Origin: Membranihabitans maritimus
Lineage (GTDB): Bacteria; Bacteroidota; Bacteroidia; Chitinophagales; Saprospiraceae
Assembly: GCF_021729145.1 (NCBI RefSeq)
Contig: NZ_JAJSLW010000004.1
Location: 186,001-250,000 of the forward strand
Length of the DNA stretch: 64,000 nt
Reading direction: 5' to 3'
Positions 44,491 through 53,230 of the stretch are shown piece by piece. Position numbers and translations under genes: made by a program. The first letter of the stretch is position 1, and every line of letters begins with the position of its first letter. The notes beneath the pieces are model-generated. The model searched no databases, had not been told where the DNA came from, and was given only the letters and a program-made list of their open reading frames with translations.

Positions 44491-45477
44491 ATGGCTCAGT
44501 ATGGTAATAATCCAGAAACCCCAAATAGCGAATGGTCCAGAGAAAAAGAAGACCTATTAGGGGAGGTACATGATTTAAAGATTTTGTATGAAACGGTAGC
44601 CGAACACAGCAGTACGATAGAAAATGAACTGGAACAGAAAAACCAGGAAATTTCATCCTTAATCCAACAATTAAAAAAATACCTCTCCCCACAATTATAT
44701 AACCTTATTGTGGGGAAAACAGGAAACGCTTCCCTCAATTATAATCGCAAATTCCTTACTATCTTTTTTTCAGACATTGTGGGATTTACGGAAATATCGG
44801 ACCGCACAGACCCCGAAGTTTTGTCTGAGCTACTTAATGGCTATTTAAATGAAATGGCCCAAATCGCCATTAAATACGGTGGAACTATTGACAAATTCAT
44901 TGGGGATGCACTGATGATCTTTTTTGGGGATCCCGAGTACACAAGTGATCAAAAACACGCCCAGGATTGCTGTCAAATGGGATTAGAAATGCAAAGTAAA
45001 ATTGAAAAAATTGATCAACAATGGATTCGAAGAGGAATACCTCAGGGATTGAAAGTAAGAATGGGTATTCATAGCGGATACTGCACCGTCGGTAATTTTG
45101 GATCCGAAAACAGAATGGATTATACTATTATCGGTGGAAATGTAAATATAGCCAGTCGACTGGAATCCCTTGCCGGCCCCAAAAGTATTTTTATTAGCTC
45201 TGTCACCAAAAACCTGCTCTCACAAGATTTTATTTCACACTTTAACCAAACTTTCCAGGTAAAAGGGATCCATTACCCGATAGAGGTTTTTGAGCTATTA
45301 GGATACAAAAAAGTAAAACATCCTGGCACAAACCCATATCTATTAATTAATCGACATGGATTTGTATTTGAAAAAATAATTTTTGACAACGCATCCTCAA
45401 ACCCGGAAAAACTTAAACAAATTGAAAAAGCACTTAAAAGTCTACTCTCCCATATAGAAAAATATAACTCAGTATAA
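44491..45477 (+). CDS. Class III adenylate cyclase with N-terminal coiled coil
   Basis: This 328-residue cytoplasmic protein has an N-terminal coiled coil (about residues 15-65) and a class III cyclase domain: metal ligands Asp95 in IFFSDIVGFT and Asp139 in DKFIGDALMIFFG, purine-specifying Lys135 and Thr212 (MDYTIIGG), and transition-state Asn219/Arg223 in NVNIASRLE. The Lys/Thr pair points to ATP, so cAMP is the predicted product. The C-terminal 70 residues are of unknown role. It carries no sensor or receptor domain of its own, which fits control by the upstream STAS switch. It occupies the position that diguanylate cyclase SiaD has in SiaABCD. Confidence 0.9.
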   Translation: MAQYGNNPETPNSEWSREKEDLLGEVHDLKILYETVAEHSSTIENELEQKNQEISSLIQQLKKYLSPQLYNLIVGKTGNASLNYNRKFLTIFFSDIVGFTEISDRTDPEVLSELLNGYLNEMAQIAIKYGGTIDKFIGDALMIFFGDPEYTSDQKHAQDCCQMGLEMQSKIEKIDQQWIRRGIPQGLKVRMGIHSGYCTVGNFGSENRMDYTIIGGNVNIASRLESLAGPKSIFISSVTKNLLSQDFISHFNQTFQVKGIHYPIEVFELLGYKKVKHPGTNPYLLINRHGFVFEKIIFDNASSNPEKLKQIEKALKSLLSHIEKYNSV

Positions 45478-45503
45478 ATTTATGAAACCATAAAATCTGT
45501 AAA

Positions 45504-47369
45504 ATGGATCAATATAATCTCATTTCCCAAATTTCTACAGATCATAAATATATCCGACAAATTATAAATGACATTTTTGGACAACTTACAGATGAACAAT
45601 TTAACAAATTGTTTTCCTATTTCGAATGGATACGTATAAAAGCAGGTAATCAATTAATTAAACAAGGTGCCCCTTCAGATCACATCTATTTTGTCGTTTA
45701 CGGACGCCTCACCGCGATTTATGAAAATAATTTTGGAAAATCGAATATTCTCGGAGATATAATTCCGGGCCAGGCGGTAGGAGAAACCGGAGTAATTGCT
45801 GATCAACCCCGTACAGCTCATGTTTTTGCGGCACGAGACTCGGTACTTATCAGATTATCAAAGGAAATGCTCTATAAACTAGGAAATCAATTCCCAGTGC
45901 TCATTCTCAATGTAGCTAAAACCATTATTCGCAGGACAGATCAAAACACGAAAGGAAGAAAAGTTCCCCACCCAAAAAATGTAGTTTTTCTCCTAAATGA
46001 AAGATCAACCCTGAAAAGTCAATTTTTCGAGTACTTAAAACCTAAACTTGCCCCATTTGGAAAAATTACATTTTTGGACCAGGAAACTATTTTGAATGAA
46101 TTGGGTGTATCGCTGTCAGAATTCACTACTGCAAAGGGTGAAGATTCATTCAATATCGAGTTGCAAAAAAAATTGGATGCGATTGAAAATTCTTCGGATT
46201 ACGTAATATATATAGCGAATGAAGATGAAAAGGTATGGAAGAACAGAGCGATTGCTCAAGCTGATATTTTCTACATTCTCAAAGAATTTGGGGAATCGGA
46301 AAAACTCACTACAACGGAACAAAAACTTTTTAGCAACCATTTAAAATATAAATTGACTAAAAAAAACCTTGTTTTGCTCCATGAAAATGGAGATAACCTC
46401 CCACAAAACACGAGCCGATTTTTACATAACCGTTCCCTGGAGATGCATCATCACGTCCGGATGGATCGAATAAGTGATATAGAAAGAATATCCAGATTTA
46501 TTAGTGGAAACGCCATTGGAATTGCCCTGTCGGGTGGAGGTGCCAAAGGATTAGCTCACGTGGGTATCGTTCTGAGCTTACGCGAAAAAGGAATTCCAAT
46601 CGACTTCTTCTCCGGAACCAGTATTGGTACTTTCATTACAGCTCTTGGAGCGCTTGATTTACCAAGTGATGACCTTGTAAAAAAAGGTAGCGAATTAGCA
46701 AACAAAGCACCTACCAGAAGAAAAAACTTAAACATCGCTCCATTAATTTCCCTGATGAAAGGAAAACATTTGGACGACCTTCTCGAGAAATATTTCGGAA
46801 CATTTAATATAGAAGATACCTGGATAAATAGTTGCTATGTTGCATCCGACCTTACCGAAAGGAAAAAAGTAATCATTACATCGGGACCTATAAATAATGC
46901 GATACGGGCAAGCGTAGCCCTACCCGGAATTTTTCCGCCCGCCGTTAATGATAATTCACTTTACGTAGACGGTGGACTTTTAGAGAATTTACCCATTGAA
47001 TCCCTCGGAGGATTTCCCGTCGGTAAAACAATTGCTGTTACGCTCCACTCCACCAAAAAGTATAATCTTGAATATGATGTAGTACCTGAATCATGGGATT
47101 ATATCAAGGATAAATTCCTGGGTAAGAAAAAATTTAAAGTTCCTTCTATATCTACCATAATTATGGAGTCTATGGTTCTTGCAAGCTATAGTAAATATGA
47201 AGAAACAACTAAAAAAGCTGATCTCCACCTCCACCCGCCTATAAACAAAATCGGGATATTGGAATGGAAGTCATATGATAAAATGGTACGTATCGGGAAA
47301 GAATATACAGACCAAATCGTAACAAATGAAATAAAAAATAAATTGATGCCATACATAGAACCTGCATAG
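45504..47369 (+). CDS. Cyclic-nucleotide-binding patatin-like phospholipase (NTE-like)
   Basis: This 621-residue protein has a cNMP-binding domain (about residues 30-135) with phosphate cassette GETGVIADQPRTAHV (93-107), a Rossmann-like linker (about 155-300) and a patatin domain with SGGGAKGLAHVG (343-354), nucleophile Ser373 in GTSIGT and Asp489 in VDGGLLENLP, so the Ser-Asp dyad is intact. The architecture resembles neuropathy target esterase: a lysophospholipase or phospholipase controlled by nucleotide binding. It follows the adenylate cyclase by 26 bp and is the obvious effector. The Thr of RTA can favour cGMP in other proteins, so ligand choice is open. Confidence 0.9.
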   Translation: MDQYNLISQISTDHKYIRQIINDIFGQLTDEQFNKLFSYFEWIRIKAGNQLIKQGAPSDHIYFVVYGRLTAIYENNFGKSNILGDIIPGQAVGETGVIADQPRTAHVFAARDSVLIRLSKEMLYKLGNQFPVLILNVAKTIIRRTDQNTKGRKVPHPKNVVFLLNERSTLKSQFFEYLKPKLAPFGKITFLDQETILNELGVSLSEFTTAKGEDSFNIELQKKLDAIENSSDYVIYIANEDEKVWKNRAIAQADIFYILKEFGESEKLTTTEQKLFSNHLKYKLTKKNLVLLHENGDNLPQNTSRFLHNRSLEMHHHVRMDRISDIERISRFISGNAIGIALSGGGAKGLAHVGIVLSLREKGIPIDFFSGTSIGTFITALGALDLPSDDLVKKGSELANKAPTRRKNLNIAPLISLMKGKHLDDLLEKYFGTFNIEDTWINSCYVASDLTERKKVIITSGPINNAIRASVALPGIFPPAVNDNSLYVDGGLLENLPIESLGGFPVGKTIAVTLHSTKKYNLEYDVVPESWDYIKDKFLGKKKFKVPSISTIIMESMVLASYSKYEETTKKADLHLHPPINKIGILEWKSYDKMVRIGKEYTDQIVTNEIKNKLMPYIEPA

Positions 47370-47393
47370 GTACATTCATTTACCCTCTAACAA

Positions 47394-48002
47394 ATGTCGG
47401 AAACTCAAAACAAAATATTAATATCCCTTCAAAAAGAAGTTTTCAAATTAATGGAAAAACTGCCTTCTGACCTATATTATCATAATATTGACCATACTAT
47501 ACTCGTATTTGAAGCAGTGGAATGGTTGTGCACGGAAGAGCAGGTATCCCAGGAGGATATGTATCTTTTAAAAATTGCCGCCCTGTTTCACGATGTTGGA
47601 TTTATAGAAAGCTATGATCAGCACGAAGAAAAAAGTTGTCTCATTGCTGAAAAAATCCTCTCAAAATACAAACTGGCTGATCAACAAATTGAATGTATTT
47701 GTCAATTAATCACCGCTACAAAATTACCGCATTGCCCAGTAACTTTCGAAGAGAAAATTATTTGTGATGCAGATCTTAATTATTTAGGTGGCAATGACTT
47801 CTTTAAAATTGGAGATCGACTTCGAAAAGAGCTTATTCACTACGGAAAAATCGATAAAGAAGATATCACCTGGAATAAAATCCAACATGCATTCCTTACA
47901 TCTCATACTTTTCATACCCAAACATCCCAAATCCACAAAGAACCTGTAAAACAAATTTATATAAAACAAATTAGTGAGAAAATAAAAAAAGCAGAGTCGT
48001 AA
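47394..48002 (+). CDS. HD-domain phosphohydrolase
   Basis: This 202-residue protein has the HD metal motif: YYHNIDHT (His34), ALFHDVGF (His66-Asp67), YDQHEEKS and CDADLNYLG (Asp127). HD enzymes hydrolyse nucleotides or cyclic nucleotides. It is the last gene of the cyclase-patatin operon (24-bp gap), so it may degrade the signal nucleotide, but HD substrates cannot be told from motifs. Its 3' end carries the terminator hairpin of the convergent Hsp20 gene. Confidence 0.78.
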   Translation: MSETQNKILISLQKEVFKLMEKLPSDLYYHNIDHTILVFEAVEWLCTEEQVSQEDMYLLKIAALFHDVGFIESYDQHEEKSCLIAEKILSKYKLADQQIECICQLITATKLPHCPVTFEEKIICDADLNYLGGNDFFKIGDRLRKELIHYGKIDKEDITWNKIQHAFLTSHTFHTQTSQIHKEPVKQIYIKQISEKIKKAES

Positions 48003-48010
48003 AACTCTGC
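47980..48010 (-). terminator. Rho-independent terminator of the Hsp20 gene
   Basis: On the minus strand a 7-bp stem GCAGAGT-tttacg-ACTCTGC (47991-48010) is followed by TTTTTTTATTTT. It lies 33 bp past the Hsp20 stop codon and inside the last codons of the HD gene on the other strand. The plus-strand side has no T-run, so it works mainly for Hsp20. Confidence 0.75.
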
Positions 48011-48042
48011 TATCAAACCTCACTGGATACTCTCTATCCAAT

Positions 48043-48489
48043 TTACTTAATATCTATTCTCCTGACCGGTTTTTGCCGTGCATGTTCTACTTTAGGAAGT
48101 ATTACATACAAAATGCCATCTTCATACCTCGCATCCACTTTATCACTGTCTATAGTATCTGGCAGTGTAAATGTCCGTTTGAATGAAGAGTACCCGAACT
48201 CTCTTCGCGTATAATTATCTTCAGACATTTCTTCCTCCTTTTTTGCTTCTGCACTGATAGTCAACAAACCATTGTCGACATTAACCTCAAAATCTGATTT
48301 CTTCCATCCAGGGGCTGATACCTCCAACTCATAGCTATCAGGTAACTCCCTGATATTAGTAGCCGGCTTATTTATACTCGGCAAAAATTCAGTACTAAAT
48401 GAAGGAAGTTCCCTTCCAAACCAATCTTCAATCCAATTAGAAACTCCAGGAAGTCGGTGTCCATTTGATACTTTTGCTAAAGTTTTCAT
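48043..48489 (-). CDS. Hsp20/alpha-crystallin small heat shock protein
   Basis: This 148-residue chaperone has an alpha-crystallin domain (about residues 45-140) with ATNIRELPDSYELEVSAPGW, DNGLLTISAEAKKEEE, the FKRTFTLPDTID strand and ARYEDGILYVILPK (A-x-x-x-n-GVL type). It should bind unfolding proteins as oligomers without ATP. The last residues (VRRIDIK) carry an IxI-like motif that anchors oligomers. It is a single gene with its own terminator. Confidence 0.93.
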   Translation of the reverse strand: MKTLAKVSNGHRLPGVSNWIEDWFGRELPSFSTEFLPSINKPATNIRELPDSYELEVSAPGWKKSDFEVNVDNGLLTISAEAKKEEEMSEDNYTRREFGYSSFKRTFTLPDTIDSDKVDARYEDGILYVILPKVEHARQKPVRRIDIK

Positions 48490-48647
48490 AGCTTTGAATT
48501 TTTAATTTTTAATAATTAATTTCACTTATACTCCTTGCAAATTTGGCGCCAACACCAATAATTCAGTTATTTTGACACAGAATGCAGACAATTTGTCGCA
48601 AACAAGGACGTAAAACACAATTAACAAGTCATTTTGACAAATTTATT

Positions 48648-48992
48648 ATGGACACGAATCTTATTGAATGGAAAGACTTTGCCAAGCTCGAAATCAGAGT
48701 CGGAACTGTCGTACGAACGGAGGTATTTAAAGAAGCTAGAAATCCAGCGTATAAAATATGGGTAGACTTTGGTGAAAAACTGGGCATAAAAAAAACAAGT
48801 GCTCAAATAACAGACTTATACTCCCATGAAGAATTGATTGGGAAACAGATTCTGGGCATAACCAACTTTCCTCCCAAACAAATAGGACCTTTCATGAGCG
48901 AATTTTTACTGACCGGCTTTGCGGATCAAGAGAATAGAATTATCATTGCAACAACGGACAAACCGGCCCCAAACGGGACCCGGCTTAAATAA
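48648..48992 (+). CDS. csaA: tRNA-binding protein CsaA-like
   Basis: The ATG at 48648 gives 114 residues, the normal length; a frame extension to 48582 has no sign of being real. The OB-fold tRNA-binding domain is shown by LEIRVGTVVRTEVFKEARNP, KLGIKKTSAQIT, GITNFPPKQIGPFMSEFLLT and PAPNGTRLK. CsaA/YgjH proteins bind tRNA and have been linked to protein export in Bacillus. The nitroreductase gene starts 7 bp after it. Confidence 0.88.
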   Translation: MDTNLIEWKDFAKLEIRVGTVVRTEVFKEARNPAYKIWVDFGEKLGIKKTSAQITDLYSHEELIGKQILGITNFPPKQIGPFMSEFLLTGFADQENRIIIATTDKPAPNGTRLK

Positions 48993-48999
48993 TCAATAT

Positions 49000-49557
49000 A
49001 TGGAAAACGATATTTTCAAAGCAATAAAGGAGCGCAGAGCAATTTACCCAGAACAATTCAATAATGAATTGGTATCTAAAGATGAAATTCAACAGCTCAT
49101 TGAAGCTGCCCGATATGCACCCACCCATAAACTTACCGAACCATGGAGGTTTAAAGCAATACTGGGAAATAGTAAAAATAATTTTGCCAGCTTTGCTGAA
49201 AAGATTATTGCAGAACATCCGGACTTTGCACCAAAAGCCGAACGCATGGCCAATAAAATCCAAAAATCAGGAGCCATACTAATTATTAGCTTTCAAAGGG
49301 ATCAAAAGGAAAGAATCCCGGAATGGGAAGAAATTGCTGCAACAGCAATGGCAGTGCAAAACATGTGGTTATACTTACAACATCTTAACATGGGTGGATA
49401 TTGGTCCTCCGGAAAACCGCTTATGTATGCAGCCAAAAATTTTACAAGCTTCGAACAAGGGGAAAAAATCCTGGGACTGTTTTTTATTGGAAAATACGAC
49501 ATTGAATTAAAAGAAAGACGTCATAAAAATGTAGATGAATTTACTAAATGGATATAG
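49000..49557 (+). CDS. Nitroreductase-family flavoprotein
   Basis: The ATG at 49000 gives 185 residues; a longer frame to 48919 overlaps csaA and is rejected. Family features are IKERRAIYPEQFNN (FMN phosphate site), LIEAARYAPTHKLTEPWRF and the C-terminal GKPLMYAAKNFTS with LGLFFIGKYD. It should be an FMN-dependent NAD(P)H oxidoreductase; the physiological substrate is unknown. It is cotranscribed with csaA and the Smr gene (9-bp gap). Confidence 0.85.
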   Translation: MENDIFKAIKERRAIYPEQFNNELVSKDEIQQLIEAARYAPTHKLTEPWRFKAILGNSKNNFASFAEKIIAEHPDFAPKAERMANKIQKSGAILIISFQRDQKERIPEWEEIAATAMAVQNMWLYLQHLNMGGYWSSGKPLMYAAKNFTSFEQGEKILGLFFIGKYDIELKERRHKNVDEFTKWI

Positions 49558-49566
49558 TGCATTTAA

Positions 49567-50325
49567 ATGTATATCATGGGGAGTTTGAATTTAGTTTTGT
49601 TGATAGGTGCCGGTAACCAGGAGATTATTATTGCTGTAGAAAACCTCTCCTCTTTTGATTTCAACATAACGGGAACAATTACATTTAATGAAGGGGATCC
49701 TATAGATATTGCCCTGCTTATCCCATCAAATAAACAAGAAAAATTTCTAAAAATACCATTTGACCGTATAAATGACTACCCACATTTTGAGCTTCAAATA
49801 GATAAATTTACTACTCAGGGACACGAAAACCAATACGATTTAAAAATAAAACCCAAACCCAAACATTTTGCGAAAGCAAGATTGGTGAGTAATTGGGGAT
49901 TGCCCGGTAAATCCTACACCCTATGGACACCTAAAGATGATGCTTCTGATCCAATCAATATTCCCAAGATAACCCGGAAACCTTCTTATCAAGCCGATGA
50001 TTTAGCATACATTCCCCTGGGAAACCTTACCGAAATGGCGGGATTTGGAAGGGAACTTGACCTACATGCATCTGCCATTTTCAAAAATCCTAAAAGTGTA
50101 TCCCCGGAAGTTATTTATCAACGTCAATTATCAGAATTCGCTACATTTATAGACCGCGCCCTGAGAATGAATATTGATAGAGTTTTTATCATCCACGGAG
50201 TTGGCAAAGGAAGGTTGCGAAAAGCAATTCATCAAAAACTATCATCTAACCCCCATGTAAAAGAATTTGTGAATGAATACCATTCGAAATACGGATTTGG
50301 AGCCACTGAAGTGATCTTCCAATAA
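49567..50325 (+). CDS. Smr-domain protein (DUF2027/MutS2 C-terminal-like)
   Basis: This 252-residue protein has a C-terminal Smr domain with ELDLHAS and the signature HGVGKGRLRKAIHQKL (about residues 214-229); Smr domains nick DNA or cleave mRNA. The N-terminal part is beta-rich and matches the DUF2027 proteins of Bacteroidota, which are usually about 80-100 residues longer at the N-terminus, so this one may be a shorter form. It has no MutS ATPase. It ends the csaA-nitroreductase operon and converges on the sulfatase gene. Confidence 0.8.
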   Translation: MYIMGSLNLVLLIGAGNQEIIIAVENLSSFDFNITGTITFNEGDPIDIALLIPSNKQEKFLKIPFDRINDYPHFELQIDKFTTQGHENQYDLKIKPKPKHFAKARLVSNWGLPGKSYTLWTPKDDASDPINIPKITRKPSYQADDLAYIPLGNLTEMAGFGRELDLHASAIFKNPKSVSPEVIYQRQLSEFATFIDRALRMNIDRVFIIHGVGKGRLRKAIHQKLSSNPHVKEFVNEYHSKYGFGATEVIFQ

Positions 50326-50350
50326 TACCATGGCTCGTCACAAATTATGC

Positions 50351-51856
50351 CTAAAACGGATCATCCCCATCCCCTGTCTCTTCTTTTAACTTTTGTAAGT
50401 CGCTTTTTAAACGGGCAATTATTTTCCTGTATTTACTTTGGTCATAGGCATTATTGAGTTCAGCGGGATCCTCTTCCAGGTCATAAAAATCCCATCCAGG
50501 TTCTTTCAGATCCTCAATAGGACCTTCGCCGTCGATTGACTTCCCATAATAATAAATAAGCTTGTACCGACCCGTCCGTATACCCAGATGTGCTGGACGT
50601 GTAGGGCTGTGCGTCCAATATCGATAATACATTTTGTCTCTCCAATCTGCAACTTCCTCTCCCGAAAGGATATCTCTGAAACTTTCGCCCTGAATATAGT
50701 CCGGTTTATCAATTTCCGCATAGTCAGCAAAAAGAGCTGGGAAATCAATATTTAATATCATTTCATCGTACTCCGTACCTCCGGGAATCTCTTTTGGATA
50801 TTGAATAATAAACGGCATTCTCAATGATTCCTCCAACATCATACGTTTATCAAAAAAAGCGTGCTCTCCCAGAAAGTACCCCTGATCCGATGTATATATT
50901 ACCACAGTATTTTCGTCCAGTCCATTGTCTTCTAAATAGTCCAGCAACCGACCTATGTTATCATCTATCCCCGCCCCACTTCGAAGAAAATCCCGAATAA
51001 ACTTCTGATAAATTTTTTTCCTTGCCTCTATTGAATCCAAACCATCGGTATCAAAAGGTAATTCGGGATAAGATGTCCAGAAGTCTCCAGTAGATGCTTT
51101 TTCATACCTTTCACCCAGAATATCAATTTGGTGTCCGGGAAAGGATCTTTTGGTGGTACCGGCACCCCAATCATCGAGTGATTCTGGCTCAGGAAATTCC
51201 ACACCATCGTACAAGTGCCTGTATCTATCCGCAAAATCAAATGGTTCATGTGTAGCTTTAAAATGACACATAAGAAAAAAAGGTTCATCAGAATTTTGGG
51301 TACTCAACCAATCAAGTGACATATCTGTAATAACATCTGAAGAAAACCCTTGCTTCTGAATCATTCCTTCTTCGCCTTTTTCCCAATTCTCCAAGGTTTT
51401 GAAATAAGGATTATGATAATTTCCCTGACCGGGCAATACCGTAAATTCATCAAAACCAGTTGGTTTTGACTTTAAATGCCATTTACCAAATAAAGCAGTT
51501 CTATAGCCCGCGGACTGTAAAGTCCTCGCAATATTATCCCGGGTAGAATCTAATGAGTCCCTTAGTGTATACACTCCATTTTTATGACTGTATTGCCCAG
51601 ACATTATCGATGCCCGGCTAGGCACACAGATTGAATTTGTACAAAAAACATTTTTAAGTTTTGCCCCGTTCCTGGCAATTCGTTCTATATTTTCATTTTT
51701 AACAAAATCTTTAAGAATTCCACCGTAAATCCCCCATGCTTGAGAAGTATGGTCGTCAGCCATGATAAATAAAATATTAGGTCGCTTTTCAGACTGAGAA
51801 CAAGAAACCTGAAAAAAAATACTAATCAGAAAAAGATACCAAATTTTAGTTTTCAT
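50351..51856 (-). CDS. Sulfatase lipoprotein (family S1)
   Basis: This 501-residue exported enzyme has a lipoprotein signal (FFQVSC, Cys19), metal ligands in NILFIMADDHTSQ and the formylglycine site CVPSRASIMSGQ (Cys77, CxPSR), with ALFGKWHLKS and VIYTSDQGYFLGEHAFFDKR following. Cys77 needs oxidation by a maturase not seen here. The MSGQYSHKNGVYTLRD surroundings resemble N-acetylglucosamine-6-sulfatases, but the substrate is inferred only. It is a stand-alone gene, not in a polysaccharide utilisation cluster. Confidence 0.9.
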   Translation of the reverse strand: MKTKIWYLFLISIFFQVSCSQSEKRPNILFIMADDHTSQAWGIYGGILKDFVKNENIERIARNGAKLKNVFCTNSICVPSRASIMSGQYSHKNGVYTLRDSLDSTRDNIARTLQSAGYRTALFGKWHLKSKPTGFDEFTVLPGQGNYHNPYFKTLENWEKGEEGMIQKQGFSSDVITDMSLDWLSTQNSDEPFFLMCHFKATHEPFDFADRYRHLYDGVEFPEPESLDDWGAGTTKRSFPGHQIDILGERYEKASTGDFWTSYPELPFDTDGLDSIEARKKIYQKFIRDFLRSGAGIDDNIGRLLDYLEDNGLDENTVVIYTSDQGYFLGEHAFFDKRMMLEESLRMPFIIQYPKEIPGGTEYDEMILNIDFPALFADYAEIDKPDYIQGESFRDILSGEEVADWRDKMYYRYWTHSPTRPAHLGIRTGRYKLIYYYGKSIDGEGPIEDLKEPGWDFYDLEEDPAELNNAYDQSKYRKIIARLKSDLQKLKEETGDGDDPF

Positions 51857-52137
51857 TTAAATCAAAAGATTTATTCCTTTCAAAAGTAAAATAAAGAAAT
51901 CGCAGGAATAAGAAAAATTAAAGCATTTGATCAAACAATTAGTGAAAACCTGAAGGCATTCTCGGATTAACTTAGAGAAAAGCACCATATCCTTATTTCC
52001 CGGCTCTTCAGTTCGTCAAATCGAAATAATTTTGAACAACTATTGTGATTTGACGATTGATAAAAAGTTTCTTCAAGTATTTAATCTGTCAAAACACCTG
52101 TTTTTATTTCCATTGCTTTTACTATCTTCCAAATTAC

Positions 52138-53229
52138 ATGTTTACAGATTATATACATTACATTGCTCCAGGCTTATTATTAGTTTACGCAATTCAGTTA
52201 TACCACTGGTATGGTATTTTTCTACGCATCAATTTGGAGAAGAAATATTCCAAGTCTCCAACCAACATTGGCCTATCGGTGATAATTAGTTTTAGGGAAA
52301 AAGTAGAGATTCTCCCGACTCTCATTAAGAATTTATCGCAGCAATCATATGAGAATTTTGAAGTATTGATAGTTAATGACGGCCCGGTAAGCCAGCCTAA
52401 TAACCTATTAAGTGATTGGGCATCAGGAGATGAGCGTTTTCAATATCTGAAGCATAAAAAAAATACCATAGGAAAAAAATCAGCACTTGAATTTGGAATC
52501 AAAAATGCTTCCAATAATTGGTTAGTATTTACAGATATTGATTGCGAACCCGGTGACAATTGGTTGGAAATAATTTCCAAAAGCATACCGGACCATCCTT
52601 CGATTTTGTTAGGTGTTTCTCCCTATAAAAAAAAGCCGGGATTATTAAATAAGGTGATCCAGGGTGAAACATTTATTACAGCTATCCAATATCTCGGATG
52701 GGCGCAAAAAGGCAAAGCTTACATGGGTGTTGGAAGGAATTTAATTTATCACCGCCAAGTATTTGAAAAATATAAATTTGACTCTCATCGCAATATACCG
52801 TTTGGCGATGATGACTTACTTGTCAATGAGGCCGGCAAAGAATTTCCCATATATATCTTACCTGATACAGAAGCCATGACCTATTCTGCCCCTCCTATAA
52901 CCTGGTCGGAATGGTATGGACAAAAATCAAGGCATTTAAGTGCAGGTAAATTTTATACACTCAAAACGCAAATAAGAATCTCGATTTTCAATTTTTCTTT
53001 AGCATTAGAAAAACTTTTACTATTAATTTTAATATTTTCTTCCCCTGTATTAGCTATTATATTTATTCTTTGCAAAGCTCTTTTTCTAATTTACCCCATC
53101 AACAAACTAAAATCCAGTATAGGAATGATATCTTCATTAACGGATTGGTTGGCATACGAATGGTTTCACTCTTTATATTTGGTCTTTATGTCGCCATATA
53201 TTTTCTTCAAAACAAAAAGAAAGTGGTAA
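52138..53229 (+). CDS. Membrane glycosyltransferase, family 2
   Basis: The ATG at 52138 (MFTDYIHYIAPGLLLVYAIQ) gives 363 residues and an N-terminal membrane helix; the frame upstream is Cys/Phe-rich and unlikely. The GT2 domain is seen in GLSVIISFREKVEILPTLIK, VLIVNDGPVSQ, WLVFTDIDCEPGDNWL (DxD) and PFGDDDLLVNEAG. Two C-terminal membrane segments follow. It probably makes a surface polysaccharide or glycolipid. rsmG follows after 1 bp. Confidence 0.87.
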   Translation: MFTDYIHYIAPGLLLVYAIQLYHWYGIFLRINLEKKYSKSPTNIGLSVIISFREKVEILPTLIKNLSQQSYENFEVLIVNDGPVSQPNNLLSDWASGDERFQYLKHKKNTIGKKSALEFGIKNASNNWLVFTDIDCEPGDNWLEIISKSIPDHPSILLGVSPYKKKPGLLNKVIQGETFITAIQYLGWAQKGKAYMGVGRNLIYHRQVFEKYKFDSHRNIPFGDDDLLVNEAGKEFPIYILPDTEAMTYSAPPITWSEWYGQKSRHLSAGKFYTLKTQIRISIFNFSLALEKLLLLILIFSSPVLAIIFILCKALFLIYPINKLKSSIGMISSLTDWLAYEWFHSLYLVFMSPYIFFKTKRKW

Positions 53230-53230
53230 A

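Noticed and set aside
48582-48647. N-terminal extension of CsaA
   Set aside because: The 22 extra residues are Cys/Gln/Lys-rich and precede the normal start of the family by an amount not seen in homologues I know.
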